Source: Pyronema omphalodes
Taxonomy: Eukaryota; Ascomycota; Pezizomycetes; Pezizales; Pyronemataceae
Reading direction: 5' to 3'
Assembly (NCBI GenBank): GCA_024516155.1
Contig: JAJJXM010000014.1
Span: forward strand, 806,001 to 870,000
DNA: 64,000 nucleotides
Each line of letters starts with the position of its first letter. The first letter of the stretch is position 1. A model generated the notes under the pieces. It saw only the letters and a program-made list of their open reading frames with translations. It did no database searches and had not been told where the DNA came from. Below are positions 22,202 to 33,846 of this stretch, piece after piece. A program made the translations under genes and the position numbers.

Positions 22202-24687
22202 GATGGGTGTTTGTTTGGTGCGGAATTGAGATGCGATTTGGTGATGCTGTGTTGCGGGCAAGATGGATTGCTTTACGCGCTATGGCGTAATTGCGGCTTA
22301 AGCGAGGCTAGTGGGATGGAAAGCATGGATGATGCCACGCGGGTACAACCACCGATTGCCGTTAAGATACTTTTTGGATGTCAAGTTTTCTGGTTTGTAG
22401 CTTTTTCTAAGAAACGTAATATTATCTGGATAAATATGATAATATGGTAAAATCAGTGAAAACATTGGAAAGCAATTACTAAGTGATACTCGGGTTGAAC
22501 CATTTTATAGAACTCGGGATTTCATTTTCGTTAACACAGAGACTCAGAGTCCTTAAAATCCCAATTTTCCAATATCAATCGATTCCCTACAGTCGTACCT
22601 TTACTATGGCTTACAAAGTTAACATTCGTTCATACATAATGTTTCAGAGCTTGTAACTTTGGTCTTTCTCAGCATACTTTATTTAATCATCAAATATAAC
22701 TTCGCAAAAGTACTTTATTGAATAGCCAAACCTCCAGACTAAGTGTGATTCCCCCGAACCACAACATCAATTTCGGCATCTACCCCCGTTCCAAATTTCT
22801 CCAGGGCCTATGTTGAGTCCTATCGTTCAACAACCATTCTTCCAATCTGTTTTCCAATCTGCTTTGCAATCTGCTTTTCAAACACACGCCATTTGTCTCT
22901 ATCCTTAAGGCTTTCCCCGACTTCAGTCTTAATTTCACAATTTCAAATTTCATGCCCTGCATACTATCTTTTGTAACGCCTACTCCAGTTTTCATATCGT
23001 GAATGTTATACTGATAACGCAAAAACCAAACATATTTATTCATCGAAATATCCATAAATTTACTCAATAAAATTACCTCACCATCCTAGAGCACACCCGG
23101 CGTAGTATTGGGAATAACTTTTGTACTTTCGGAATATAGCGGTGGACTTTGTTTACCAGTATCATAGAATTGTATCGCCTAGTTGATAGCTGGCCAACAT
23201 ACTAGAATTGGATTATACGGAGGGGAAGGAGAGATCGCGGGGGATAGTTGAAACCAGGACAGCGATATCTAGCACCAGGGGGCTGGAGTAAGATTTTTAA
23301 GGCCTCCAAAGGAGGTTTGGCGATCCATTGATACAATGAAAAGTTCCTTTCAGTTGTGGAAAAGCTGATGCCTTGATTGGTTACCAATTGGTTGTGGGAT
23401 TTCATGGGTACTTGAGCATGAAATACCATTCTTTGAGGAAAAGCGGCTTTTAACATCTCTCAAGGGCATATGGGCAGTGAAGACTGAAGGATGCGGAGAA
23501 CATTGGAGGACTTCCCTTGAGGTGTAGCTTTACACTGTGAAATTGGCGGGAGAACTTGAGGACCCTGAGTTGCCGGTTTGAGGAATAATATAGTCGACTG
23601 GTATTGCGGTGATGACGCCCGCTGCGATTCATTTTGATATCGAAAGACGCAGCTTTGACAGTCGTAAATGTGAAGATAGCTTGTAAAGGAGTGAATGCTG
23701 AGAATAAGCCAATGTGATGGGGAGAAGGAGAAAAAAATGGGATATGTCAATTAGGATTTGACTGGAAGAATTTAACTGTGATCCTGGTAAGGCATGTTTG
23801 CTTGTAAATTAATGAAGATTTGTCTCATAGTCTTGATGGAAACTGTACGGATGCATCACAAAGTCAGGACAACAGTATCTTGGCTGTTATAGGAAACTAA
23901 GAACCTTAAAGTTCCTCTGGAATCCTAATACCAGCATCATGATGTGGTTTGCTCTCGACCCGTATACTATTGTTTGCACCGCTGTACATGAGATCAATAA
24001 TTAGCTTCTGCCTAGAAGATCCGCGTGCAATGGCGATTGACGGAAAGCTCAAATTTACAGTTACAATCTCTTATGGACCCGTCGGACGGATGATGAATGA
24101 TTTATCCGTAGATGGGTGAACAGGTAAAGCATCACCAAATTAAGCCTGAAAACGTGGCATATGCCATCGGAATTTCGCCTGAGGGCCCGTGATTGAGGTC
24201 GCCGAGGATCTCAAACTGCATGGGGTTTAACCCGCGGCAGCAAGACTCGAACCAGCGGTAATGCACCCCGGTTTCTGGACGCACCCAGCCTTGTGGGGCG
24301 GATGGACGAGTTTGGCGAGATGTCCAACTTTGAGTTTGGGCAAAGTTCGAGAAGCGGATTTGAGTTTTCCTGTCTTGATGGTCTTCTTGAAGGCAAACGG
24401 ATGCTCGATCCAAGGACAAACAAGCTTGGGACGTCCTCTCAGAGACAAATTCCTTCAACCGTGAATTTCGAGGGAAGCAGCCTTTTCGTATACGGAAGTT
24501 TCCAGTAATCACGAATTGCTGGAATTATTCTGTTTTTCAACGCAAACAACCGTAAATCCACAAACACTCACGCGATGGAGGTTCATGTGGCCGCTCTCTG
24601 ATGTGCTACAGGGATGCATAACGGGTTGCGCGCGTATCGGACGTGGTCTGTTGTGCGCCAAGACTGGGTTTGTGTGGGCTAAAGGGT
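22202..24687. other. Intergenic region with short repeats and a GC-rich island
   Basis: No gene can be supported. Three imperfect copies of a CCAATCTGCTTT-like 13-mer lie at about 22840-22880. A GC-rich island at 24130-24510 is open in several frames on both strands but shows no domain. Confidence 0.45.
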
Positions 24688-24696
24688 AAACCCTAG
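24688..24696 (+). promoter_or_regulatory. Telobox-like AAACCCTAG upstream of RPL25
   Basis: AAACCCTAG lies about 150 nt before the RPL25 start codon, preceded by GGGT. Telomere-like AACCCTA boxes are recurrent in ribosomal protein gene promoters of several eukaryotes, including fungi. The link to RPL25 regulation is inference from position. Confidence 0.4.
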
Positions 24697-24844
24697 TCAG
24701 TGGGATTAGCAGTCCCACAACTGTGCGTGCAGGACCGTTGGCCCGCGCAAATCACGATTGATAGTAACGCCGAAATTCGCGACCGCCAGCGACTACCGAC
24801 AACCACCCCGACCCACGCCTCAAACGACAATTTCGACCTTCCAA

Positions 24845-25601
24845 ATGGCACCGAAGTCAGCAGCAAAGGGTAATTACCACCGTCCCTTCGATTTCTACAT
24901 CCCGCACGGCAGTTTTGGACGAGGCGATGAAATTTGCAAAAATCTCGGCCAAAATGCTCGAAAAGCGAAGATGCGGAAAAGAGGAGAAAATGCTGTGCGA
25001 GGAGGCTACATATGATAGAAATGGTTTCTGATGGAATTATTGCGAAATTTAGGCCCCAAGCCCGCCAACAAGAAGGCCGCGGATGCGAAGAAGGCCGCCC
25101 TTAAGGGTGTCCACTCCAAGATCAACAAGAAGATCAGGACCTCGGTCACCTTCCACCGCCCCAAGACCCTCTCCCTCGCTCGCGCTCCCAAGTACCCCCG
25201 CAAGAGCATCCCCCACGCTCCCCGCTTGGACCAGTACAAGACCATTGTTCACCCTTTGAACACTGAGTCCGCCATGAAGAAGATCGAGGAGAACAACACC
25301 CTTGTCTTCATTGTCGACATTAAGGCCAACAAGCGTCAGATCAAGGACGCCGTCAAGAAGCTCTACGACGTTGACGCCGTCAAGGTCAACACTTTGATCA
25401 GGTGCGTTAAATTCTACGGAGGATGAACTTAAAGATTTGGAGTTGGGAATATCGAAGTTCTGGAGGAATTGGAAGAATTGGGGGAAACAGTTGCTGACTG
25501 AGTTCTGCTACAGACCCGATGGACGCAAGAAGGCTTTCGTTCGCCTCACCCCCGACGTCGATGCCCTTGACATCGCCGCCACTAAGCTCGCTATCGTTTA
25601 A
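24845..25601 (+). CDS. RPL25: 60S ribosomal protein L25 (uL23, L23a)
   Basis: Three exons (24845-24869, 25053-25401, 25514-25601) give 153 residues. The 183-nt first intron right after codon 8 and the 112-nt second intron are longer than others in the window, which is common for ribosomal protein genes. The protein binds 25S rRNA near the peptide exit tunnel and is a docking site for SRP and nascent-chain factors. The sequence has the basic N-terminal extension ([20 protein letters not shown]), the family stretch [19 protein letters not shown], and [40 protein letters not shown] and [20 protein letters not shown]. Codon use is strongly biased to C-ending codons and AAG, as in highly expressed genes. 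A telobox-like site lies upstream. Confidence 0.97.
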
Positions 25602-26397
25602 ATGGTTGCTTGGGAGTTGGGTTTCCTTGTTTGTCTGCGTTTGGGTTTTCTTCGGTGGTGCTTGTTTGGGATTGAAAACAGGTACCTGGCAAAAGTATAG
25701 GATGAATACAAAAGTCCTTAGGTCAATCTACCACGTTGGGGAACAGCTGTCCCGTCGAACAAAATGTATATCAGCGGATATGGGAACATTCGGCGAACCA
25801 ACAGCGGTAGTGCATACAGACCAAAAATTAATGACCGGTGCGTTTCAAAGTCATGAAGCAAACCGATGCAAATGAACGCGTAGATGATTTTGTGTGAAAT
25901 AATGCTGCATTTGTGCTTCAAAGCTGAGCTCAAAATTCCAGAAATCCACGTCCAAGCTCTCAAAGCTCTACGCGTCAAAAAAATATCGAAAGTTCAAGCT
26001 GTTTTGCCCATTGATAAAATCGATTTGAACAGCTCATTTGCACTGCTTCACGTGCACTTTACGCGGTGGCGTTCAGCTGAATATTTTTCCCGAGTAAAAT
26101 ATATTGCAACCGCCGACCTTTGTTTCCATCAATCCCCTTCCCAATGTCTATAAAACTCCTCGTATTTTCCTCCCTTTCTCGAGTTAATTCGTTCCGTGAA
26201 TTCGTCAGATTCGTGCTTCCCCGTGTTCCTCGCTTCTTCTTTACACTAAGCTAGCGTGATCCCAGTCACCTGTGCCCCGCGGAACGAGCGAAGGTCTACA
26301 CCATCCTCGCATCTCGCCGCAGTAATCTCGCTTCTCTCTCACAAACTCGTCCTCCACCTCCACGAATTGAAAACAGAAAGCCCCCTCGACAGCAATT

Positions 26398-28284
26398 ATG
26401 CTCGTCAGTCAGTCTCCCTTTTTAAACCATCTTACTGTTTTACCTCTTGCTGACCTTCTACGATATAACTGTAGACAAATCTAAATCCAAATTCGCTCCA
26501 AAAGCAAAACCTCGCGCCCGCAATGCTGCGTCAACCACAGCAACCCCCGACGCAACCTCCGTCGACTCCGCTGCTGCTACCCCTATAGATTCTACTCCCG
26601 TACCTGATACTGCTGCTGAAGCTACTTCTACTCCCGCTTCTGAGCCAACTCTCCCTACACCACAGCCGTCGCAGTTCGCTGCCCAGGCTGCACAGCCCAC
26701 CCCGATAACGACTCCAGCACCCCAACCGGAAAGCGAAGACGAAATTCCCCTCCCAGCTCCGAGAGCTAATGCTCCTCCCGCCTTTGTGGACGAAGACGAA
26801 ATTGCAATCCCAACGACAAGACCTTATGCGCCACCGGCACTCCTGGACGAGGATGAGATCCCAATTCCTATGCCAACTGTGAGAAACCAAGAGGAGGATG
26901 AGGGGGTGATTGCGATTCCTACTGGGAGGAGGGAATCTGCTCTTGTACCGGATGCTGCAGCTAACCAGACGGCTGAGGCTTCGACTGTGGAAGAGGAGGG
27001 AGCAGCGCAAGAAAGTGCTGCTGGAGAGGAGGGAACAGTTACGGAGGGACAGGATACGGCAACCGGGAAGAAAGCAAAAGCACCCACGAAACCTCGTGCT
27101 CCACGAAAACCGCGAACGAAAAAGGGAGAAGCAGCTCTGGCCGAAGGAGAGGCAGCAGCCACCGAAGGCGAAACGACCGATGCCCCCAAAGAGAAGAAGC
27201 CTACAAAACCTCGCAAGCCTAGGGAACCCAAGCCCGTCGATCCCGATGCGCCCCCTGTGAAGCGCGGCAGAAAACGTGCTGTAACCCCCGAGGATGCGGA
27301 AACCAGAATCATCGACGACAACGCTGTTAAAATGAAAGATCTAGTAAAAGACCCTGGAATTGGACGGACTTCCAAGCGCGGCAAGCAACTTGCGTCATTA
27401 GACTGGAACGAAGTTGTAAAGAGACAGAGAGCTTATAAAGCGGAACTTGCTGCACGAAGAGCTGCAGGCGAAAAAGAGGATATGAAAAATACCGATGAGC
27501 GACTCAGTAGGCTTGCTGAGGAGGCTAGTGCTGGAAGAGTTGCGATGGCACCGCAGATGAGAATTGTGGATGGTGTTATTACCTTAGACCAGGAGAGTTT
27601 AAGAGTTGATAGACATCAGAGAGATGCGGTGGATGAGGAAGCTATGGAAATTGTCGAGGAAGATGTACACACCCGTCTAGTCAACTCCGGCACGCATTCG
27701 AAAAAAGAGAAGGGAGATAGATGGCCGGCTGCGGAAACGGAAAGGTTTTATGAGGCGTTGAGTATGTTTGGAACCGATTTTGGGATTATTTCCAAGATGT
27801 TCCCAGGGAGAAGTAGGAGGATGGTTAAAAATAAGTTTAACTGCGAGGAGAGGAAAAATGGAGCCAGAGTTACTCAGGCTCTTAAGACTCGCGTTAGGGC
27901 TGGTAAGTTCTATCTGTAGATTCTGCTGGATTTGAAAATAGTTACTAATGGAACGGAATAGATCTTGATGAATACTCTCAAATCGCCGGTCAAGAATTCC
28001 CCGACCCTGCCATCCTAGAAGAAGAACTTCAAAAACTCCGCGACGAACACGAAGAAGAAGGAAAACTTCATCTCAACCACCAAGCCGAAGCCGAAAGGGA
28101 ACGACAAGAACTCGCCAATGCAGCAATGCGCGAAGCGGAAGCTGGAATTGGCGGTGTTACTGGTCCGAAAAAGAAAAAGACCAGACATGCGAAGGATCAG
28201 AAATCTGGTGAGGTGGTGCTTTCTATGAGTATAGAGGAATATGAAAGGGAACGTCTTAGGCGATTGGAAGAAGAGGAGGATTAG
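26398..28284 (+). CDS. BDP1: Transcription factor TFIIIB subunit B'' (Bdp1)
   Basis: Three exons (26398-26407, 26475-27902, 27962-28284) give 586 residues. The first coding exon has only 10 nt; the second gtcagt donor is the one that keeps phase and yields MLVNKSKSKFAPKAKPRAR, the conserved Bdp1 start. Bdp1 joins TBP and Brf1 in TFIIIB and recruits RNA polymerase III to tRNA and 5S genes. The middle is disordered, with Pro/Glu-rich repeats and AT-hook-like basic tracts (KKAKAPTKPRAPRKPRTKK, KRGRKR). It is followed by IGRTSKRGKQLASLDW and, at about residues 416-465, the Myb/SANT domain (GDRWPAAETERFYEALSMFG, FPGRSRRMVKNKFNCEERKN). The C-terminal exon is a charged helix with IEEYERERLRRLEEEED. 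The 5' end could include a further non-coding exon. Confidence 0.92.
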
Positions 28285-29013
28285 GATTGGGGCTAGAAAG
28301 CTAAGAAGGGTAATTTGTACATCATACATTTTTGTTTTTTGCTATACTTTAGGTTGGGTTGGATATTGGGGCGTTTTAGGAATTGGATTTTGATTAGTGA
28401 CAAATAAAGTACTTATTGGGTATTAATTTAGCTTCTGGCTGGTTCTTGGTTGTGAGCAAGAAAGTATATGATATCGTAGTGACTTCATCCATAAATGCAA
28501 TCCACATGCACATTCTTCTTGTACACAAATTTCCATTATCACCATAACTTAACCCCATCCATATTCTGTAATCATCTTCAACGGGTACCTAATATGTAGT
28601 TTATTTAACCCTAGTTAAAACCAACCTGTGCATATATATTGTATGTAACCATCAAACCGTTGATTTATCCCAGCACCTAAGCTTTATCCAACCCTGCTAC
28701 CTAGATAGGATAGCTCACTATCGAAGACTCGAAACAGAAAATAAATCAGTTTTGCCTTTATATTCAAAACTACATGTATTTTTTCTAGGAAATATATTTC
28801 TAATTCAAAATCAAAATAAACAAAAAAATTAAAAAATAAAAGAAATGCTGAAAACAGAAAACACATAAAACACATAAAATAAAAGAGATGCATAAAGTTG
28901 CATATAGTTGCGTAAACATGTACAAACATGCAAAAACCTGCTCAAGTACATAAACATCCCTAAACCCGACCCTATATATAGCGATATGAATCATCGCTAC
29001 CCCAAAAGGAAGT

Positions 29014-29043
29014 AACAACCAACAACCAACAACCAACAACCAA
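29014..29043 (+). repeat. Heptanucleotide microsatellite (AACAACC)4
   Basis: Four perfect copies of AACAACC lie in tandem at 29014-29041, followed by AA. Confidence 0.9.
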
Positions 29044-29300
29044 TCCCCCCACTGCCAAAGAGCTTAGACACAGACTATCACTCGTGAAGAATTGAGTCTT
29101 GGCTATGTTTCCTTTTTCACATTTTTATTTTGGTACTTGAATGCTTGGGATAATTCTAGGGCTATTATTGGAATTATGTGGAATTTTTAGATATTTATAC
29201 CTTAGAAAGAGATAATCTTATGATAGGAGGTGGTATTGCGAGGCTTGGTAAACGTTTGAAGTGCTTTGAAGAAAAAAGGCACCTGCGGGTCGTACCCTAT

Positions 29301-29360
29301 TTGATTTGATTTTGATTTGATTTTCTTGAACGTTCCCAACCTTAAGGTTATGACGTATGC
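29301..29360 (+). repeat. Dispersed motif copy 2: TTGATTTGATT repeats plus GTTCCCAACC
   Basis: A GATTTGATTTTGATTTGATT tract is followed by CTTGAACGTTCCCAACCTTAAGGTTATGACG. It shares the core AACGTTCCCAACC with copy 1 (2921-2966) and the segment CCCAACC..AAGGTTATG.CG with copy 3 (46061-46112). Confidence 0.55.
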
Positions 29361-29934
29361 CACAGTCTAATTACATTTCGAGGCTCCAACTGTTACCTTA
29401 GAGTCTCGCTGGGATCCGCCCCAGAGCGTACTTCATTTCTTGGGCCTGTTGCCACCTCTCTTCCTTCTGCTGGTTTTCATTCTCGTCGTTACATTTTGGA
29501 GGGGTTGTACCCTAAATTAAATGCTTAGAACGCCAATTAGGGCTTGGAATGCAGCTGAACTAAACTGATTTCCGGGTTTATTCTTCATACGTCGGGTATT
29601 AGTCGATCATAGTTGTATCACCGTTTAGAACATCTGATCGATGCAATACGGAACAGGTTACAGTTAACACCCTCGTCATAAATAATAAATTCTTAATATT
29701 CATAACCTGTTGATCCATCAAGTACTCTCTACACATCCTCTAACGATCCTCATTAAGAAAAAAGCTTGTCCACAATGCATCCCTGACACTGTGTCATGAA
29801 AAATATTCCTTCCATAATGAACCCTCCACCGCCCATCATAATATTCATTCGGGTCTGTACAAAAAGAATATAAATAAACCCTAGTAACTCTTCACAATAT
29901 CGAGCCCAGAAAATTCCAAAACACCAAGAGACCT

Positions 29935-32900
29935 TCAACCCATACTAATCCTGGGGCGATCCCTAACGTGATGCTTTTTCCTTCCCCTTCTCGATCCCTT
30001 CATCTTTCTAAAACTCCCTGATCCAATATCGGGAGAAATCATTTGCACCCTTCTACGGTGCTTTTTATCACGTATAGAGTCTGCCAGCTTAGGGCTGGTG
30101 CGTCTAGTGTCCACGTATCGAGTATCGGTGCGTCGGGAGTCCACCCGGGAGTCCTCATAGAGAGTTTCCGTCCTTCTAGGGTCTTCAAACCGGGAGTCTT
30201 CCAACCGGAATTCGTTGTTTCGAGGGTCGGAAGAAGCGCCATTCAACTCCCTCAGGCGACAAGTCTCATAGCCCTGCACTTGATGTTTCCGGTGCCTCTG
30301 GCTACTTCCAACTGTTCTCGAATCTGGGCTTTCCTGGAATCTCGACATAGGAGTAACATACCGAGACTCCAATTCATCGACAGCATTAAGACGTCCGGGA
30401 TCGACAGGGGTGAATACCCGGTGCTTCTGTCGACGTTTCTCGATGCTTTTGGCCTGAGCAAGTCTATTCTCAGGAGGGGGTGAGAGAACACCCGGAATGT
30501 TCATTTCCTGAATATCGTAAGTTAAATACTCTTCCTGCGGTTGGTTCCGTCGATGTTTCTCTCCTTTAGCTCTCCTCGAATCTCTAGGCTTAGGATTCAT
30601 AGATTGCTCCAAGCGTGCAACATTCACCATCTTCGCCTGGCGAATTTTATACTGCGATTTATCCTCCGGTGAGTGGTGTTTGTGATGTACCTCCTTTATG
30701 GGGCTCGGTGATCGGGGGTCGGGCGATGCCCCATCAAATATATGGCCCGAATATCCTGCATAAGCGGGATATCTTCCTCCCACTGTTAATCCCATATCAT
30801 CTTCCTCCCATCTCTCAACTCTCTCCTCCCTTACCCGTCTCTCACCACCAGTCCCCTGAACCTCCCTTGTTTCCCGCACTTCCCACTCAGTAGGCCAGTT
30901 CTCTGTCGTACTATCACTCTGGTCATCCAGCAGTCTTCTGTATCCACTATCACCTCGCCCCACCACAGGGCTCATATCACTCCACGGCGTTTCCGGCTGT
31001 ACCAACATCGGACGGACCTTGATCCTTCCCCTTATGGACCTGACCACATCCTCAGACTGCGTCGTATCATGGCTGCTACTATCCGGACTTCGAACACCGG
31101 AAAGTCTTAGCTTTCTGCGTTGTCGGTATTTCCTCCTCTTTGGCAGAGAGGCGAGAGGAGCGATGGAACCGAGGGCATAGGGGTCAGCGTAATGAGAATC
31201 AACGGGATCAGCTGGTTCAAATTCTCTACGAGAACCTAGCCGACTATGCTGCCTAGGGACCAGGGGAGAAATATGATCAGGTGAAAGCGGATATGGTGTA
31301 TCATTGTATAGGGCACCAGAAACAAGCCCATCCATTCCCGCCTTACTGGGACTTCCATCACTAGCAGCCCCAAGTTTCATCCAATCCTGATCACTTCTGA
31401 TTTTCATCCTCGGTTTCGGTTCTGGAACCTGACCAAGCTTTGATCTCTTCCTTGTCTTTGGAGCTTTGCCCGCTTTGCTAACACTGGTAACATTGCTTTG
31501 GTTGCTTGATTCAGTACCGCTGGTACCAGATGTCGCCGAGATAGTCTTTTCTCCGGCCGGAATCCGTAGAGAGAGACGTGGAACAGCCATTTCTCTCATC
31601 AAGGACGGAGATCTTAGTGCAGGTCGAGTGTTATCAACGGCAAGAGGTTTCTGAGCTCTAATAACTTCATGAATTGGAGGCTCTGAAGGCCCTGCAACAA
31701 CACCATCTTCTGATTGCCCAGTACTTTCTGAGCCGGATCCCGAGACCGATGATCCAGAGGAAGAGGAGCCTGAAGAACTCAAGGAAGGAGCATTCTCAAA
31801 AGCCGGTTCTTCAAAGGAAGTCATGGTCTCATGCGAGTCCTTCCCTGCTAAAACCCGTTCTGCACGAGGTGGAAGTGGTGGCGGTGGTGCCTTCGCTGCA
31901 GGTGCCAGAGGAAACAATTCCCGGGGTTTATTCAGACGAAGTGGAGAGACGTGAATCCGGGGAACGTCAGCAGGGGCTTTGTTACGCTGCTCACGTCTTT
32001 CTCTCGCAAGATCCTGGAAAGTCCTTGGACGAGCAGCGGATGGCGAGCTATCAGAGTTGATGTTATTGAATCCTCCGCTATGGGGTCTCCTGGACCCACC
32101 TGAGCTCTGCCCCGGTCTTGAAGTAAATCGATCCACCGGTGATGGTTCAGTAGTGGTAATAGTTGGGCCCATATTCTGCTGAACAGACGCAGCCGAACTG
32201 CTACTGTAATCTGAAGACTCAGAAGTGGAACTTGAGCTTGAGCTTGTGTAAGATTCAAACTCAATCTCATTAGGAACCCTCTCTCGGTTGTGAGAAGGCT
32301 TCATATCTCTGATAGGCTCCACAAATGAAGTGTGCTTAACCTTAGAATCCGGCTTGGCGGTCTTACCGAATACACTCATAAAACTGCCCTTTAGAGTCCC
32401 GGCAAACGATCGCTTGGAAACAGGTGAACTCTCATCCCCTGTGGTGGTGGTGATACGAGTCAGCTTTTCATGATGCTCTTCATGGTGTTCTTCGTGGTGT
32501 TCGTGGTGCTCTTCATGACGTTCTTCGTGATACTCCACTGTATGGCTGCTGGCGGCATGACTAGGAACATGGCTTGCAGGTCGGCTAGTTGAACTCATGT
32601 AAGGCGTAACTCTATCCGCACTGACAAGCGAATGATAAGGATCCGATGAAGCTGTGACCCGTGAAGTCCTAGTATCCCTAGTATCCCTTGTGTCCTGAGA
32701 TTCCCTGCTAGGTCTTGAAGCACCACTTTGGAATGATACAATAGACGCCGCCTCTTTCCTACTTTCGTTTCTCTGCAGCGTCTTTGTCCTGGGAACAGGT
32801 CTAGCAACTGGTCCAGAAGAGCGAGAGACATCACTCCGGTAGTCAGATCCCTGGCTTCTGGTCCTAGGAGATGCCCTAGAGCCGTATTGCTTCCGGTTAG

Positions 32901-33846
32901 GGGAGAGGTTCCTTTCATCAGCGAAGAGGTTAGGGCTAGGGCCATCGACGTGTTGCCTGACATCTAATTGTTCCCGTTCCCGTTCCCTTTCACGTTCACG
33001 GTGATGATGATGCTGATGATGGTGTCCATGATGTTTCTTATCCCTTCTCTCTGGACTTGGCTCTCTGGATCTCTCTAAAAGCTCTACGGTATGTCCTGCG
33101 GGTGGCCCAGAAGATCCTGAGGTTCTGACTGGAGGAGGTCCTGTTGAAGCTTCTCTACTCCTTGCCTCTCTCGTTTCAAATTCCTCTTTCCAAACTTTAA
33201 CGCTCCTAAAGGGCTCCTTATTCCTATAGGTAGTTTCCCTTTTATCCCCTCCAGATACTGTAATTTCCTCCAGTTCGACTTGGCTTTTGCCTTCCGGTAG
33301 TATCTTATCCAGTTTTCTCCCAAACTGTTGCTTCTCAATACCACGAGCATGCTGTCTAACATGCCCTGTGTGAGGATGGTTTGGTTGGGGATGTGGCAAG
33401 CCTGTCCTTGCATCATAACTTCCCAGGTGGCCATGCTTCTGAGGACTTACGGGCTTAGAGATCCATTGTGTCCTCGGGCCTCGCCATTGATAAGTATCTT
33501 CCAACGGGCTAATGACAGCATCCAAAGGACTAGAGGGGAAGGATCCGGGACCCTTTCGGTTGAAGTCAACCACCAGGGACTTGACCTTGTTTGGAGGGAT
33601 GGTTTGGGAGGGGTATTCCCGGCGGTAGAATGAGGATTGTGAGGCTCCGTGGTTAAAGAAATCTATTAGGGAGCGGACGTCACTGCGTCTTTCTGGAAGG
33701 GGAAGGGGTCGGGGACGAGAGTCGTAGTTGGGTGATGATAGTGGACTACGGCGAGCTTTGTGGTGGTGTTTGTGATGATGGTGGTGGTGATGGTGGTGAT
33801 GCTTGTGGTGTTCATCATGATGATGCTGGGAGTGGGAGTGTTTCAT
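29935..33846 (-). CDS. Large His-rich, intrinsically disordered protein
   Basis: A single uninterrupted frame of 1303 residues starts at the ATG at 33844-33846. I do not recognise a family. The protein is low-complexity throughout. The N-terminus (residues 3-30) is almost pure His with a few Asp, Glu and Lys. A second His cluster followed by an Arg-Glu dipeptide run lies at about 270-292, and a His-Glu-rich repeat (HEEHHEHHEEHHEEHH) at about 440-462. Ser, Pro and Arg dominate elsewhere, with Ser runs at about 545-560 and 680-700. No membrane segment, signal peptide or enzymatic motif is seen. His clusters could bind metal ions or drive condensation; this is speculation. The uniform open frame over 3.9 kb and normal codon use support a real gene. 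It lies 700 nt upstream of the 3' end of ATP16, both on the minus strand. Confidence 0.75.
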   Translation of the reverse strand: MKHSHSQHHHDEHHKHHHHHHHHHHKHHHKARRSPLSSPNYDSRPRPLPLPERRSDVRSLIDFFNHGASQSSFYRREYPSQTIPPNKVKSLVVDFNRKGPGSFPSSPLDAVISPLEDTYQWRGPRTQWISKPVSPQKHGHLGSYDARTGLPHPQPNHPHTGHVRQHARGIEKQQFGRKLDKILPEGKSQVELEEITVSGGDKRETTYRNKEPFRSVKVWKEEFETREARSREASTGPPPVRTSGSSGPPAGHTVELLERSREPSPERRDKKHHGHHHQHHHHREREREREREQLDVRQHVDGPSPNLFADERNLSPNRKQYGSRASPRTRSQGSDYRSDVSRSSGPVARPVPRTKTLQRNESRKEAASIVSFQSGASRPSRESQDTRDTRDTRTSRVTASSDPYHSLVSADRVTPYMSSTSRPASHVPSHAASSHTVEYHEERHEEHHEHHEEHHEEHHEKLTRITTTTGDESSPVSKRSFAGTLKGSFMSVFGKTAKPDSKVKHTSFVEPIRDMKPSHNRERVPNEIEFESYTSSSSSSTSESSDYSSSSAASVQQNMGPTITTTEPSPVDRFTSRPGQSSGGSRRPHSGGFNNINSDSSPSAARPRTFQDLARERREQRNKAPADVPRIHVSPLRLNKPRELFPLAPAAKAPPPPLPPRAERVLAGKDSHETMTSFEEPAFENAPSLSSSGSSSSGSSVSGSGSESTGQSEDGVVAGPSEPPIHEVIRAQKPLAVDNTRPALRSPSLMREMAVPRLSLRIPAGEKTISATSGTSGTESSNQSNVTSVSKAGKAPKTRKRSKLGQVPEPKPRMKIRSDQDWMKLGAASDGSPSKAGMDGLVSGALYNDTPYPLSPDHISPLVPRQHSRLGSRREFEPADPVDSHYADPYALGSIAPLASLPKRRKYRQRRKLRLSGVRSPDSSSHDTTQSEDVVRSIRGRIKVRPMLVQPETPWSDMSPVVGRGDSGYRRLLDDQSDSTTENWPTEWEVRETREVQGTGGERRVREERVERWEEDDMGLTVGGRYPAYAGYSGHIFDGASPDPRSPSPIKEVHHKHHSPEDKSQYKIRQAKMVNVARLEQSMNPKPRDSRRAKGEKHRRNQPQEEYLTYDIQEMNIPGVLSPPPENRLAQAKSIEKRRQKHRVFTPVDPGRLNAVDELESRYVTPMSRFQESPDSRTVGSSQRHRKHQVQGYETCRLRELNGASSDPRNNEFRLEDSRFEDPRRTETLYEDSRVDSRRTDTRYVDTRRTSPKLADSIRDKKHRRRVQMISPDIGSGSFRKMKGSRRGRKKHHVRDRPRISMG

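Larger units (their letters stand above)
28285..29934. other. Intergenic AT-rich region with microsatellite and dispersed motif
   Basis: No gene is seen. It contains the heptamer repeat at 29014-29043 and copy 2 of the GTTCCCAACC motif at 29301-29360. Confidence 0.5.

Noticed and set aside
22780..23067. 95-codon frame on the minus strand with Arg-Leu repeats
   Set aside because: The repeat in the protein simply reflects a short DNA repeat (CCAATCTG units); no start context or homology supports a gene.
24225..24310. tRNA-like T-arm (GGTTCGAGTC) on the minus strand
   Set aside because: The T stem has a mismatch and a wobble pair, no acceptor or D arm can be built, and no Pol III terminator follows.
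24870..25052. Possible box C/D snoRNA in the first RPL25 intron (GCGATGA and CTGA)
   Set aside because: The C box deviates from RTGATGA, no terminal stem pairs the two boxes, and CTGAT near the 3' end is better explained as the branch site.
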